Position numbers and translations under genes: made by a program. Positions 1 through 8,475 of a stretch of DNA of 52,267 nt are shown piece by piece (within the stretch, counting starts at the first letter, position 1; the number at the start of each line of letters is the position of its first letter). Below the pieces are notes generated by a model. That model searched no databases, was not told where the DNA came from, and saw only the letters and a list, made by a program, of their open reading frames with translations. The DNA is from Nautiliaceae bacterium. Its GTDB lineage: Bacteria; Campylobacterota; Campylobacteria; Campylobacterales; Nautiliaceae. The stretch lies in the NCBI GenBank assembly GCA_027062285.1, contig JAMOTL010000011.1:1-52267 (forward strand), written 5' to 3'.

Positions 1-1341
1 TGGTATTTAACTTTATTGTTGCCGGTTTTCTATTTTTTAGGATGTGGAGGTGTTACTACTAATGTATCTACTTCAAAACAAAACGTAAATGAAGTTGTAA
101 AGTATAAAGGACCGAAAGCAAGGATAGCCGTAGCTTCTTTTAAATGTAAAGCCGCTAAATGTAACGGACAAATTGGAAGTGGTATTTCCGATATGCTTAC
201 CACAGCTTTGTTTAAGACGGGAAAATTTATTGTAGTTGAAAGAAGCGGAGAAGGACTTGGAGCAATTGAAAAAGAACTTTCGTTAAATACTTCAATGAAC
301 AGACCGAGTAGAAATTTAGAAGGTGCCGATATTTTAGTAGTAGGAGCTATTACGGCTTTTGAACCGAAAGCCGGTGGAATTACAGCAGGAGGTATTGTCG
401 TTCCAAGAGGCGTTCCGTTTTTAGGAGGAATGAAATTTGGTAAAAACGAGGCATATATTGCTGCCGATATAAGACTTATTGATGTAAGAACCGGAAGAAT
501 TATTAACGCAACTACGGTTGAAGGAAGAGCGAGTAAATGGAGTGTCGGCGGACTTGGCGGTGGAGTTACATCAAGCATAGCGCTTGGTGGAGGACTTAGT
601 GTATATAAAAACACTCCTATGGAAAAAGCTATTAGAGTGATGATAGATAATGCGGTTAAAGAAATATCTAAACTTGTACCGGAAAATTATTACAGATATG
701 ATGCTGCAGGAAATCCGGTAAAACCGGCAACACAAAATAATCAAAATCAAACCTTAAATGCCCCTCAAAAACAAAGTCAACAAAAAAAAGAGAATTATAA
801 ATTAATTTTTAGTGAAGATTTTGAAAAATACGGAAACGGACAAAGTGTACCGTTTGGACCGTGGAAAGGTCAAGGAGGTCATATTACGGTTGGGGTTCAG
901 GCAAATGGAAAAGTTGGAAAAGTTCTAAATATTAATGCTGATGATGTTATGGTTTGTTTAGAAAGTGTAAAAGTAAAAGATTTTATTTTAGACTTGGATG
1001 TTTTAAAATATAATCCTGTGATCTATTTTAGATTAAGTGACAATCCGAAAGTCGGATATAAAATACATTTTTCTTGGAATGACATAGTGTTGGATAAAAT
1101 TGCAGGAAACATTGTAACTCAGGTTGCTAAAAACAAACTTACAGGAGTGGATACAAATAAATGGTATCATATGAAAATTATCGCAAAAGATAATCATATT
1201 CAAGTTTTTATAAACGGAAGAAATCATATTGACGTAGTGGATGATGATAAATTTATGAATAAAAAAGGAAAAATCTGTTTTGGTGAAGATGGTTCTTATC
1301 CTTATTATGTTGATAATATTCAAATTAGGGTAATAAAATGA
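1..1341 (+). CDS. CsgG/HfaB-family outer-membrane lipoprotein with lectin-like C-terminal domain (5' end outside window)
   Basis: The reading frame is open from base 1, and the first visible residues are the hydrophobic end of a signal peptide closed by a lipobox (F-L-G-C, Cys codon at 43-45). The true start therefore lies upstream; an internal TTG at 16 is not a credible start. Numbering the visible codons, roughly 35-235 match the CsgG family: an ARIAVASF-like opening, a GADILVVGAITAFEP-like strand, and the Gly-rich GGLGGGVT region before a C-terminal amphipathic segment. CsgG proteins form an oligomeric outer-membrane pore for curli-type export. A Gln/Asn/Lys-rich linker (about 236-262) leads to a roughly 180-residue all-beta segment resembling LamG/DUF1080-type concanavalin folds (W-Y-H-M-K-I, then an F-I-N-G-R turn). 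The CsgG assignment is firm, the lectin-like assignment is by pattern only, and the exported substrate is unknown. The stop overlaps the next gene's start (ATGA). Confidence 0.8.
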   Translation, partial: WYLTLLLPVFYFLGCGGVTTNVSTSKQNVNEVVKYKGPKARIAVASFKCKAAKCNGQIGSGISDMLTTALFKTGKFIVVERSGEGLGAIEKELSLNTSMNRPSRNLEGADILVVGAITAFEPKAGGITAGGIVVPRGVPFLGGMKFGKNEAYIAADIRLIDVRTGRIINATTVEGRASKWSVGGLGGGVTSSIALGGGLSVYKNTPMEKAIRVMIDNAVKEISKLVPENYYRYDAAGNPVKPATQNNQNQTLNAPQKQSQQKKENYKLIFSEDFEKYGNGQSVPFGPWKGQGGHITVGVQANGKVGKVLNINADDVMVCLESVKVKDFILDLDVLKYNPVIYFRLSDNPKVGYKIHFSWNDIVLDKIAGNIVTQVAKNKLTGVDTNKWYHMKIIAKDNHIQVFINGRNHIDVVDDDKFMNKKGKICFGEDGSYPYYVDNIQIRVIK

Positions 1342-1808
1342 AAAAATTTATAGTTTTTTTTCTTTCTATTTCCGTTTTATTTGGTTATTATGAAAAAATG
1401 TGCGAAATAATTCCGGATAAAATAGATGCTTTTAAAAAAGAAGGCAGATGTGAAGGTATGGATATTAAAACAAATGAAATCAGCAGTTCCCAGGCAGTGA
1501 AATATTTTGTAAAAGACGACAAAAACCTAAAGATTCATCTTTTAACCGGAACATTCGCAATGGAAGCCAGCGCACCTGTTATGATGAATATGCAAATGGA
1601 AACGAATGATGTAATAATTGAAACAGCTCTTTTTGAGGGTTATAAAACTATGATGACTTATCAAAAACCCGATAAAAGCGGTAACTTTATTATTATTTTA
1701 AAACCTTCTTATGTGATGGTGGTAGAATTTGAAAACATAACTCCTGGGGAAGTTAAAAAAATAATAAAAAATTATATAGATTTGAAAAAAATAGAAAAAG
1801 AACTATGA
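1338..1808 (+). CDS. Exported protein of unknown function, coupled to the CsgG-type gene
   Basis: This 156-residue protein begins with a clear signal peptide (MKKFIVFFLSISVLFGYY). The mature part has two early Cys (C-E-I-I-P and R-C-E-G), a Met-rich stretch around residues 75-90, and alternating short strands ending in a helix of Lys and Glu. The start overlaps the stop of the CsgG-type gene by four bases, so the two are very likely translated together. The product could be a periplasmic helper or a cargo of that pore. I do not recognise the family with confidence. Its end overlaps the convergent phosphoesterase gene by six bases. Confidence 0.7.
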   Translation: MKKFIVFFLSISVLFGYYEKMCEIIPDKIDAFKKEGRCEGMDIKTNEISSSQAVKYFVKDDKNLKIHLLTGTFAMEASAPVMMNMQMETNDVIIETALFEGYKTMMTYQKPDKSGNFIIILKPSYVMVVEFENITPGEVKKIIKNYIDLKKIEKEL

Positions 1809-2504
1809 GACGGGATTTTCTAAAGGAACGTGAGGTTCTGCGTATTTTTTCTTAGCGGGTACTTGAATAATTTCATATTCCCATGGTTTTAAAGAATTTG
1901 GAATAACAAGAGCCGTTAATTTGTTTCCATAAACGCAACCGGTGTCTATTCCTGCTGCGAATCTGTTTTTTTTGACTTCTAAAAACGGATTATGGCCGTA
2001 TACTACAAATCCTTCATGCCCGTCATAGACATCTGCCCAGTATTTTGCGTTTGGATAATTATGATTTAGAGGTAAAAATTTATCATTTTCATCTACTTCT
2101 CTTAAAAAAAGTAAAAGTGTCATTATATTTAATGGAGGATTGTTAAGTCTTATTCTATTGGTAATACCAGCATGAACTATTGTTAAATGATTTAATTTTA
2201 AAAAAAAAGGCATTGATTCGATAAAATCAAAATCTTCCTGTTTTAATTGAGGGTATATTTTTTGCTGGTCTTCATCAAGCTGGACTTTTCTTCCCCAATA
2301 TTTTCTTATATGTTTATATTCGTGATTTCCCATGATTGTAAAAATTTTATTTTTTTTAGCATATCTCAGAGCTTCAACGGGATAAGGACCTTTATCTAAT
2401 ATGTCTCCTACACTTATCTCCCATGCGTTTTTAGGTATTAACTTTCTAAGCTCTTCCCATTCTTCAAGACATCCGTGTACGTCTCCGTAAATAACATATC
2501 GCAT
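1803..2504 (-). CDS. Metallophosphoesterase (ApaH/PrpE/PPP-like)
   Basis: This 233-residue cytoplasmic protein has the ordered metallophosphoesterase motifs: G-D-V-H-G near residue 7, G-D-I-L-D-K-G near 33, G-N-H-E near 59, then V-H-A-G and a late Y-G-H-N. These bind a di-metal centre. The family includes diadenosine tetraphosphate hydrolases and Ser/Thr protein phosphatases, and the sequence alone does not decide between them. The start is an ATG behind a good AAAGGA ribosome site, which lies inside the 3' end of tilS. It is last in the rimO-tilS-phosphoesterase operon. Lys replaces the usual Arg of the G-D-x-x-D-R-G motif. Confidence 0.8.
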   Translation of the reverse strand: MRYVIYGDVHGCLEEWEELRKLIPKNAWEISVGDILDKGPYPVEALRYAKKNKIFTIMGNHEYKHIRKYWGRKVQLDEDQQKIYPQLKQEDFDFIESMPFFLKLNHLTIVHAGITNRIRLNNPPLNIMTLLLFLREVDENDKFLPLNHNYPNAKYWADVYDGHEGFVVYGHNPFLEVKKNRFAAGIDTGCVYGNKLTALVIPNSLKPWEYEIIQVPAKKKYAEPHVPLENPVS

Positions 2505-3421
2505 AATTTTTCCTTTGCTATATAACCTCTGATTTTTGGAGGGATTTTATTGATTCTAAAAAGTTCTTTTTGATTTTTGGTTAGTGGAATTTTAACATAA
2601 GGAGATAGATAAATTTTGGAGTCGTTGGAGTCGATTGCTATTTTTCCTTGAATGACACAGTTAAAATTTGTTCTTAGTATTTCATCTTTTTGAGCTTTTG
2701 TAGGAAGTATGCCGAGTCTTTTTAATATTAAATCTATTTTCTTTATATCTTTTTCAGGAATACTTTTTTCAAAAAAATAAAGTTTTTCAATCTTTTTCCA
2801 GTTAGTATCTATCAAAAGTTTTTTATCTTCTTCCAAAAATTCGAAGCTTCTTTTGACTCCCTCTTCAAACATCTCTATAAATTTATCCGAAAATTCATGA
2901 CGTATGAGATTTCTTTTATATTTTTTATCAAAGTTACTTTCATCTACAAAATATTTAATATTGTATTTATGTAAAAATTCTATAATTTCCCTGCGAGATA
3001 CATTATAAAAAGGCCTATATATTTTATAAAATTCTCTCTCCTCCCATTTTTCCATTCCTATTAACTCTTTAAGTCCCGCTCCTTTACTAAGTTGCATCAA
3101 AAACCATTCGAATCTGTCATTTAGTTGGTGTGCTAAAATAAGAGTGTCATATCCGTATTTTTTGATAATTTCTTCAAAAAATTGATACCGGCAATCTCTT
3201 GCTTTTTTTTCACTGAATTTTTTTAATTTACAATCTTTTATAAATATTTTTTTATTATATTTTTTTGCTAAGTTTTTGGCATAGTCCACTTCTTCATCAC
3301 TTGTTTGACGGGTGTGATAATTTACTATAGCCAAATCAAAAGGAATATTTTTTTCAAGAAGCCAGAAAAAAAGAGCGCTTGAATCTACACCCCCTGAAAA
3401 AGCAAGCAGATTTTTAGCCAA
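2438..3421 (-). CDS. tilS: tRNA(Ile)-lysidine synthase TilS
   Basis: TilS uses ATP to attach lysine to C34 of the tRNA-Ile that reads AUA codons, and is essential in most bacteria. The PP-loop signature S-G-G-V-D-S-S lies at residues 9-15. The N-terminal ATP-pyrophosphatase domain is complete, including the L-I-L-A-H-Q-L-N-D-R segment. The protein has 327 residues, short like other Campylobacterota homologues, with a reduced C-terminal region. Translation starts at a TTG with an upstream TAGGA site that lies in the end of rimO (8-base overlap). At its own 3' end it overlaps the phosphoesterase gene by 67 bases, which is unusually long. Confidence 0.93.
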   Translation of the reverse strand: MAKNLLAFSGGVDSSALFFWLLEKNIPFDLAIVNYHTRQTSDEEVDYAKNLAKKYNKKIFIKDCKLKKFSEKKARDCRYQFFEEIIKKYGYDTLILAHQLNDRFEWFLMQLSKGAGLKELIGMEKWEEREFYKIYRPFYNVSRREIIEFLHKYNIKYFVDESNFDKKYKRNLIRHEFSDKFIEMFEEGVKRSFEFLEEDKKLLIDTNWKKIEKLYFFEKSIPEKDIKKIDLILKRLGILPTKAQKDEILRTNFNCVIQGKIAIDSNDSKIYLSPYVKIPLTKNQKELFRINKIPPKIRGYIAKEKLCDMLFTETYTDVLKNGKSLES

Positions 3422-4715
3422 TGATTTTTCCTATTAGCTGGTCTTTGGCAAGCTCGGTTACTTGTACTTTATATAAATTACCAACTTCTAAATCTTCGAT
3501 ATTGCTTTCATTTATCAAAATATCTCCGTCAACTTCCGGGGCCCATAGTTTTGGTCTGACCGAATAAAAAAGCCCGTCATCCGTCAGGCCGTCCATATAA
3601 CATTCACACGTTTTATTAAGATATTTTTTTAATGATTCCTGTGTAGTTTGTTTTACCGTTTTTTCTATCTCTTTTACCCTGGCTTCTATAACGGCATCAG
3701 GTAGTTTATCTTTTCTTTTGTAAGCGGGAGTCTCTTCTTCATCAGAATAGGCAAATACGTTTACCCTATCAAATTTATATTCTTCTAAAAATTTTCTGAG
3801 TTCTTCAAAATCTTCGTGCGTTTCTCCAGGATGTCCAACTATTACGGAAGTTCTGACAAAGCTGAAATCTTTTCTCATTTCATATAAAAGTTCTTTTAAT
3901 TTCTCAACACTGCCCGGACGTCTCATGATTTTTAGCATTCTTGGAGTAATATGCTGAATTGGCATATCAAAGTAATTTTGAACGTTTTTTGATTCGAAAA
4001 TTTTTCGTATAAGTCTTTTTGTAGTTGTAGCAGGATAAAGATATAATATTCTAACCGTAATTCCTTCGATTTTATCTATTTCGTCAATCAATCTCTCAAG
4101 TCCGTCTCTAATGCCGTAATCTCTAAGATAAGAGCTAGAATCCTGGCTTGCTAGTGAAAAGTCTTTAAAGCCTTTATCTTTTAAACGTTTAATTTCATCT
4201 ATAATTTCTTCAATAGGTCTTGATTGTAGTTTTCCTTTAAAGTTTGGGATAGCGCAAAATGCGCATTTTTGATTACATCCTTCGCTAAGTTTAATATAAG
4301 CGTGATAACTGCTGCCTGTAATAATCCTCTCATCATTGTGAATCAGATAAACTCTTGGAGTGAAATATTTCTTTTTTCCTGATTTTATTACCTTGTCAAT
4401 ATTTCCAAAATCACCCACTCCAGTCCAGATATCAACTTCCGGAATTTCATCGGGAAGTATGTTTTTATATCTTTCACTTAAACATCCGGCTACCACGATT
4501 TTGGCGTTTTCTTTTCTTTCATTGGCAAGTTCGAGAATCGTATCTATTGATTCTTCTTTTGCGGGATTTATAAATCCGCAGGTATTTACAATTATTAAAT
4601 CCGCTTCATTGGGATTATCCGTAAGTGTGTATTCGTTTTTTAATTTTCCCAGCATTACTTCGCTGTCAACTAAATTTTTCACACATCCGAGAGAGGCTAA
4701 ATAGAGCTTTTTCAA
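3414..4715 (-). CDS. rimO: Ribosomal protein S12 methylthiotransferase RimO
   Basis: This radical-SAM enzyme adds a methylthio group to an Asp of ribosomal protein S12. An N-terminal UPF0004 domain carries Cys11, Cys46 and Cys78 for one Fe-S cluster. The radical-SAM triad C-x3-C-x2-C lies at 147, 151 and 154, and a TRAM-like tail follows. A longer frame exists upstream, but the start chosen is the TTG at 4715 because AAGGAT sits just before it and the protein then begins MKKLYLASLGC, as in homologues (433 residues). E-G-C-N-Q-K-C and the S-L-G-C-x-K-N-x-V-D opening favour RimO over the related tRNA enzyme MiaB. It is first in the rimO-tilS-phosphoesterase operon. Confidence 0.93.
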   Translation of the reverse strand: MKKLYLASLGCVKNLVDSEVMLGKLKNEYTLTDNPNEADLIIVNTCGFINPAKEESIDTILELANERKENAKIVVAGCLSERYKNILPDEIPEVDIWTGVGDFGNIDKVIKSGKKKYFTPRVYLIHNDERIITGSSYHAYIKLSEGCNQKCAFCAIPNFKGKLQSRPIEEIIDEIKRLKDKGFKDFSLASQDSSSYLRDYGIRDGLERLIDEIDKIEGITVRILYLYPATTTKRLIRKIFESKNVQNYFDMPIQHITPRMLKIMRRPGSVEKLKELLYEMRKDFSFVRTSVIVGHPGETHEDFEELRKFLEEYKFDRVNVFAYSDEEETPAYKRKDKLPDAVIEARVKEIEKTVKQTTQESLKKYLNKTCECYMDGLTDDGLFYSVRPKLWAPEVDGDILINESNIEDLEVGNLYKVQVTELAKDQLIGKIIG

Positions 4716-4750
4716 GGCTATCCTTTTTATTAAGATTTTAACAAAAATGG

Positions 4751-4756
4751 TATAAT
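4751..4756 (+). promoter_or_regulatory. -10 box (TATAAT) for the small membrane protein gene
   Basis: A perfect TATAAT lies in the divergent gap between rimO and the gene starting at 4775. No good -35 is visible, which is common for housekeeping promoters of this phylum. The implied leader is very short. Confidence 0.5.
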
Positions 4757-4774
4757 TTGGCAAAAAGGAAGCAG

Positions 4775-5014
4775 TTGAGATTTATAGGTATTCTTCTTGG
4801 TATCGTTCTTGGTCTTTACGGACTTTTTAGAATAGATTACGTTTTATATGAGGGTCTTAACTATTTTGGAAAATATGTTTTTTTTACATTGTTTAATCTT
4901 TTTGTTTTATATGTTTTTTGGTTTTTTTATAAAAGATTCAGCGGTTGGGTTCAGCCTGCTATTATTACTCTTTACGGGCTAGTTATATTTTTGATTAGTT
5001 ATAAATTAGTTTGA
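4775..5014 (+). CDS. Small integral membrane protein
   Basis: About 79 residues, with three hydrophobic segments (roughly 3-18, 34-52 and 62-78) separated by short charged or aromatic loops. The frame can be extended to a TTG at 4757. I chose the TTG at 4775 because AAGGAAG lies directly before it and a TATAAT at 4751 would leave no room for the longer form. It is a single gene, divergent from rimO; its stop abuts the stop of the csd6-like gene. I do not recognise a family. It is a plausible real gene because of the promoter, ribosome site and consistent membrane topology. Confidence 0.6.
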   Translation: MRFIGILLGIVLGLYGLFRIDYVLYEGLNYFGKYVFFTLFNLFVLYVFWFFYKRFSGWVQPAIITLYGLVIFLISYKLV

Positions 5015-5971
5015 TTATTTTTCAATTATTATTTTAAAAATGTTACCGAATTTTTGAAGATAAACTTCTTTGTTTCCTTTAAAAGTATAGGTTGGTGAGA
5101 TATATTCTTCATACATTTCAACTTTGTAAATCGGTAAATTTTGTAAATTTTGATAAGGAGTTATTTGAATATTTTTGAAATAAATTTTAACTTTCTGTCC
5201 TTTTTTTGAACGGAAGACGCGAGATTTATACTCTTTAAATCTTTTTAAGTCCATTCCGTTGCTTCTTTGGAAATTTTTATCATAAAAAGAGATATATCTT
5301 TTAAGATCGTTATTTTTCCAGGCTTCTCTCCATTTATAGATAGTTGCTAAAATTTTTGCAATGTCTTCTTTTTTTGCAAAAACAGGGTTTTGGGTGATTT
5401 CCAATATCGAATTTTTAAAATTTATAAGCTTATCGAGATATAAGATTTCGTTATTCTCCAAAACGATACATCCTTTGCTTAAGTCCCCTCTCTCACCGTC
5501 CAGAGGTTTTCCGTGTATCCAAATTCCATAGCCGTCTTTTTTGTGAACTTTATCAAAAAGATTCGGATAAGAAGTGACAAATGCTAGAGGTCCGTAAAAC
5601 GTATTTCCGGGAATTATGCGGTTAATTAATCTATAATTACCTATTGGTGTTCTTAAGTCTCCTTCTTTTTGTTTATCTCCGAGTTTTCCTACAATAAGAT
5701 TCGTAAATGTTTTAATCTCTTTCGTTTTCCCGTTTTTATATTTGATTACTTTTAAACTTTTATTTAGTTTATTACAAAAAAGAATAAAAGTGGGCTTTTC
5801 AAAATATCCGTACTTAACATCCTGATTTTTTAGTCTCTCAAGCCAAAATTTTTCACTTTGTAGATTTTTTTCCAAAAGTTTTATGGTTTTATCTATACCT
5901 TCATATCTATAAGTGTCAAAAACGTCGGCAAATAAAAAAATCGAGCTTATAAATATAATAATAAATTTCAT
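5015..5971 (-). CDS. Csd6/Pgp2-like L,D-carboxypeptidase (YkuD domain), cell-shape peptidoglycan enzyme
   Basis: An exported protein of 318 residues with signal peptide MKFIIIFISSIFLFAD. The YkuD catalytic domain (about 60-200) has the His-153 motif (I-H-G-K-P) and the catalytic Cys-168 in S-K-G-C. A C-terminal NTF2-like segment (about 210-318) follows, the architecture of Helicobacter Csd6 and Campylobacter Pgp2, which trim tetrapeptide stems to tripeptides and set helical shape. The annotated start is the ATG at 5971 with AAGGAG just before it; an upstream in-frame ATG is rejected. It follows panC by 8 bases and that ribosome site overlaps the panC stop, so the two are probably co-transcribed. 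A simple L,D-transpeptidase role cannot be excluded. Confidence 0.82.
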   Translation of the reverse strand: MKFIIIFISSIFLFADVFDTYRYEGIDKTIKLLEKNLQSEKFWLERLKNQDVKYGYFEKPTFILFCNKLNKSLKVIKYKNGKTKEIKTFTNLIVGKLGDKQKEGDLRTPIGNYRLINRIIPGNTFYGPLAFVTSYPNLFDKVHKKDGYGIWIHGKPLDGERGDLSKGCIVLENNEILYLDKLINFKNSILEITQNPVFAKKEDIAKILATIYKWREAWKNNDLKRYISFYDKNFQRSNGMDLKRFKEYKSRVFRSKKGQKVKIYFKNIQITPYQNLQNLPIYKVEMYEEYISPTYTFKGNKEVYLQKFGNIFKIIIEK

Positions 5972-5979
5972 TTTACTCC

Positions 5980-6798
5980 TTAAATCCAAATATTGTCTAT
6001 AAGTCTTGTAGAACCTACATATGCTGCTATCAGTATAATGGTGTTGTTCGGTTGTATTTTTTCTATGTAATTAAAATCCCTATCAACAAAAGCGATATAT
6101 TGTAGTTTGTCCACATCTAAAATTTTTAACATTTCTTCTTTAATTTTTTCTATATTTTTAGTACTCATTGATAGTTTAGCCGCTCTTTTAAGGGCTTTAC
6201 TGATACTAAGAGCTCTTTTTCTTTCTTCTTCACTTAAATAAATATTTCTGCTTGACATCGCAAGACCGTCTTTTTCTCTTATGGTCTCTCCCTCTATTAT
6301 TTCAATATCAAAAAAGAAATTTTTTACCATTTGTTTGATAAGATAAAGCTGCTGGGCATCCTTTTTTCCAAAATATGCTCGGGTAGGGCGTATAATGTTA
6401 AAGAGTTTATTTACTACCTGTAAGACTCCGTCAAAATGTCCGGGTCTAAAAAAACCTTCTAAAATATAACCTTTTATTTTGGGCGCTTTTACTAAAATTT
6501 CGTCTTCAGAGTACATATTTTCAGGACTCGGCGTAAAAACAGCGTCCACTCCGGCTCTTTTGCATATCTCAAAGTCGGCTTCAAGTCGTCTTGGGTATTT
6601 GTTAAAATCTTCGCCCGGTAAAAACTGAGTCGGATTTACAAAAATAGAAACTATTACGAAATCATTTTCTTCTCTGGCTTTTTTAATTAATGACAAATGT
6701 CCTTCGTGTAAAGCTCCCATGGTGGGTACAAACCCTAGAGTTCCTTTGAGGCTTTTTCTATATTCTATGGCCTCGGCGGGCGTTTTTAAAATTTTCAT
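5980..6798 (-). CDS. panC: Pantothenate synthetase PanC
   Basis: PanC joins D-pantoate and beta-alanine using ATP, the last step of vitamin B5 synthesis. The 272-residue protein has the nucleotidyltransferase HIGH-like motif in [10 protein letters not shown] (about 26-35), [15 protein letters not shown] and the M-S-S-R-N loop. Length is typical. No panB or panD is visible in the window. It is the first gene of a two-gene unit with the csd6-like gene and is divergent from prfB. Confidence 0.95.
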   Translation of the reverse strand: MKILKTPAEAIEYRKSLKGTLGFVPTMGALHEGHLSLIKKAREENDFVIVSIFVNPTQFLPGEDFNKYPRRLEADFEICKRAGVDAVFTPSPENMYSEDEILVKAPKIKGYILEGFFRPGHFDGVLQVVNKLFNIIRPTRAYFGKKDAQQLYLIKQMVKNFFFDIEIIEGETIREKDGLAMSSRNIYLSEEERKRALSISKALKRAAKLSMSTKNIEKIKEEMLKILDVDKLQYIAFVDRDFNYIEKIQPNNTIILIAAYVGSTRLIDNIWI

Positions 6799-6856
6799 AC
6801 GCGAGCCTTTTTTGATAGAATTATATAAAACTATTGAAAATAATAAAAGGAGAATA

Positions 6857-7951
6857 ATGGACGCTTTTGAATATAGCGAACTTATAAAAGATTTGGAAAA
6901 TAAATTAAAAAATATAGAATCAATTCTAAAACCTGAGGAACTTCAAAAAAGACTTGATGAAATTACACAAATGGAAAATGATCCTGAATTTTGGAACGAT
7001 CCTAAAAAAAGCGCAAAAATACAAAAAGAAAAAAACGCTATTGTAAGAAAACTTGAAAAATATCAAAAAGCAGCTCAGGCATTGGAAGATAATAAAGATA
7101 TGTACGAACTTGCGTCTTTAGAAGAGGATGAAGAGACGTTAAATGAAGTTTTTAACGACGTAAGAGAACTTGAAAATAAAATCAGAGACCTTGAAATTGA
7201 AGTAATGTTAAGTGGTGAAAATGATGAAAAAAACGCTATTATCACTATTCACCCGGGTGCTGGCGGTACGGAATCGCATGACTGGGCAAGTATGCTTTAT
7301 AGAATGTATATGAGGTTTGCCGAAAGAAAAGGGTGGAAAGTGGAAGTGCTTGATTATCAGGCCGGAGAGGAAGCCGGAATAAAAGACGCCACTCTTTTAA
7401 TAAAAGGCGAAAACGCATACGGATATCTTAAGGTTGAAAACGGAATTCACAGACTTGTAAGAGTAAGTCCGTTTGACAGCGCCGGAAGACGCCATACTTC
7501 ATTTGCGTCCGTTCAGGTATCTCCGGAAATCGATGACGATATAGAAATAGAAATAGACCCTAAAGATATCAGAATCGATGTTTTCCGTGCAAGCGGAGCA
7601 GGAGGTCAGCATGTAAATAAGACCGAAAGTGCCGTTAGAATAACCCATGAACCCACAGGAATAGTGGTAAGCTGTCAACAGGACAGAAGCCAGCACAAAA
7701 ATAAAGAGATGGCATTTAAAATGCTAAAATCAAAACTTTATGAACTTGAACTTGAAAAAAGAAGAGCGGAAGAAGAGGGTAAACCAAAAGATGAAATGGG
7801 ATGGGGGCATCAGATTAGAAGTTACGTATTATTCCCGTATCAACAGGTAAAAGACAATAGAAGCAATAAAGCATACAGCAAAGTCGATGATATTTTAGAC
7901 GGGGATTTGGATGAGGTTATAGAAGATGTATTAATTTCTCAACAAAGTTAA
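6857..7951 (+). CDS. prfB: Peptide chain release factor 2
   Basis: RF2 ends translation at UGA and UAA. The protein has 364 residues, with the stop-codon-reading S-P-F motif at 204-206 and the peptidyl-tRNA hydrolysis motif G-G-Q at 249-251, almost exactly the E. coli positions. The start is the ATG at 6857, behind AAAAGGAG; the longer frame from 6719 runs into panC and is rejected. The N-terminal part is continuous in one frame, so the autoregulatory +1 frameshift common in other bacteria is absent. Confidence 0.96.
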   Translation: MDAFEYSELIKDLENKLKNIESILKPEELQKRLDEITQMENDPEFWNDPKKSAKIQKEKNAIVRKLEKYQKAAQALEDNKDMYELASLEEDEETLNEVFNDVRELENKIRDLEIEVMLSGENDEKNAIITIHPGAGGTESHDWASMLYRMYMRFAERKGWKVEVLDYQAGEEAGIKDATLLIKGENAYGYLKVENGIHRLVRVSPFDSAGRRHTSFASVQVSPEIDDDIEIEIDPKDIRIDVFRASGAGGQHVNKTESAVRITHEPTGIVVSCQQDRSQHKNKEMAFKMLKSKLYELELEKRRAEEEGKPKDEMGWGHQIRSYVLFPYQQVKDNRSNKAYSKVDDILDGDLDEVIEDVLISQQS

Positions 7952-7977
7952 AAGGAGTAGGAGAAAAAGGGGGAATA

Positions 7978-8475
7978 ATGAAAAAATTTTTTTTGGCTTT
8001 TTTGCCATTTTTATTATATGCTTCGGTTATTGACGATTATAAAGAAAAAAAATACGACAAAATATGTGTCAGTAAAAATTTAAATACTTCGGATGAAAAA
8101 ATATTGAGTTTAGTAGGAATTTCTTGTGTAAAAAGCGATAAATTGTATTTATTGCCTTTTATTATTAATAAACTCAAAAAAACAAGGCTTGGAAGGACGA
8201 ATTCGGTATATTTTTCAACAATCGTTCTTCAAAAAAAACTTCTATACGGATTTTTATTTGACGGATTTTCTATAAAAGGATTTTCTTTCCCGAAGGGAGA
8301 TTATATTTTATCGGTGGTATTTGACAATATAAAAAAAGGTAATTATATTTTTGAAAACGGTATTTATATTATTAATCTTTCTCAAAAGATTATTTATTTT
8401 TACAAAAACGGCGATAAGATGATAATAGATGAGTATAAAAACGGAAAACTCATCTCTTCTAAATGGTTTAGATAG
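7978..8475 (+). CDS. Exported protein of unknown function
   Basis: 165 residues, beginning with a signal peptide (MKKFFLAFLPFLLYAS). The mature part has two Cys near residues 31 and 50, then alternating hydrophobic strands and Tyr/Lys/Asn-rich turns (Y-F-Y-K-N-G-D-K style), suggesting a small beta-rich periplasmic or surface protein. It is preceded by a purine-rich GGGGGAATA ribosome site and sits 26 bases after prfB, so it may share that transcript. Its end overlaps the convergent kinase gene by 8 bases. Family not recognised. Confidence 0.65.
   Translation: MKKFFLAFLPFLLYASVIDDYKEKKYDKICVSKNLNTSDEKILSLVGISCVKSDKLYLLPFIINKLKKTRLGRTNSVYFSTIVLQKKLLYGFLFDGFSIKGFSFPKGDYILSVVFDNIKKGNYIFENGIYIINLSQKIIYFYKNGDKMIIDEYKNGKLISSKWFR

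Noticed and set aside
30-614. Long minus-strand ORF opposite the CsgG-type gene
   Set aside because: Pro/Ser-rich shadow of a real coding frame with no ribosome site or homology.
2200-2208. A9 run within the phosphoesterase gene as a phase-variation tract
   Set aside because: Runs of 8-9 A or T occur throughout this AT-rich window (also near 1361 and 7986). No alternate frame product or surface role.
4757-4774. GG-N10-GC spacing like a sigma54 promoter before the small membrane gene
   Set aside because: Only TGGCA and GCA match; the TTG core is missing and it overlaps the ribosome site. TATAAT upstream explains transcription better.
8427-8455. AGATGAGT/ACTCATCT inverted repeat near the end of the exported-protein gene
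   Set aside because: Eight pairs with a 13-base loop, but no T run after it on either strand, and it is within coding sequence.
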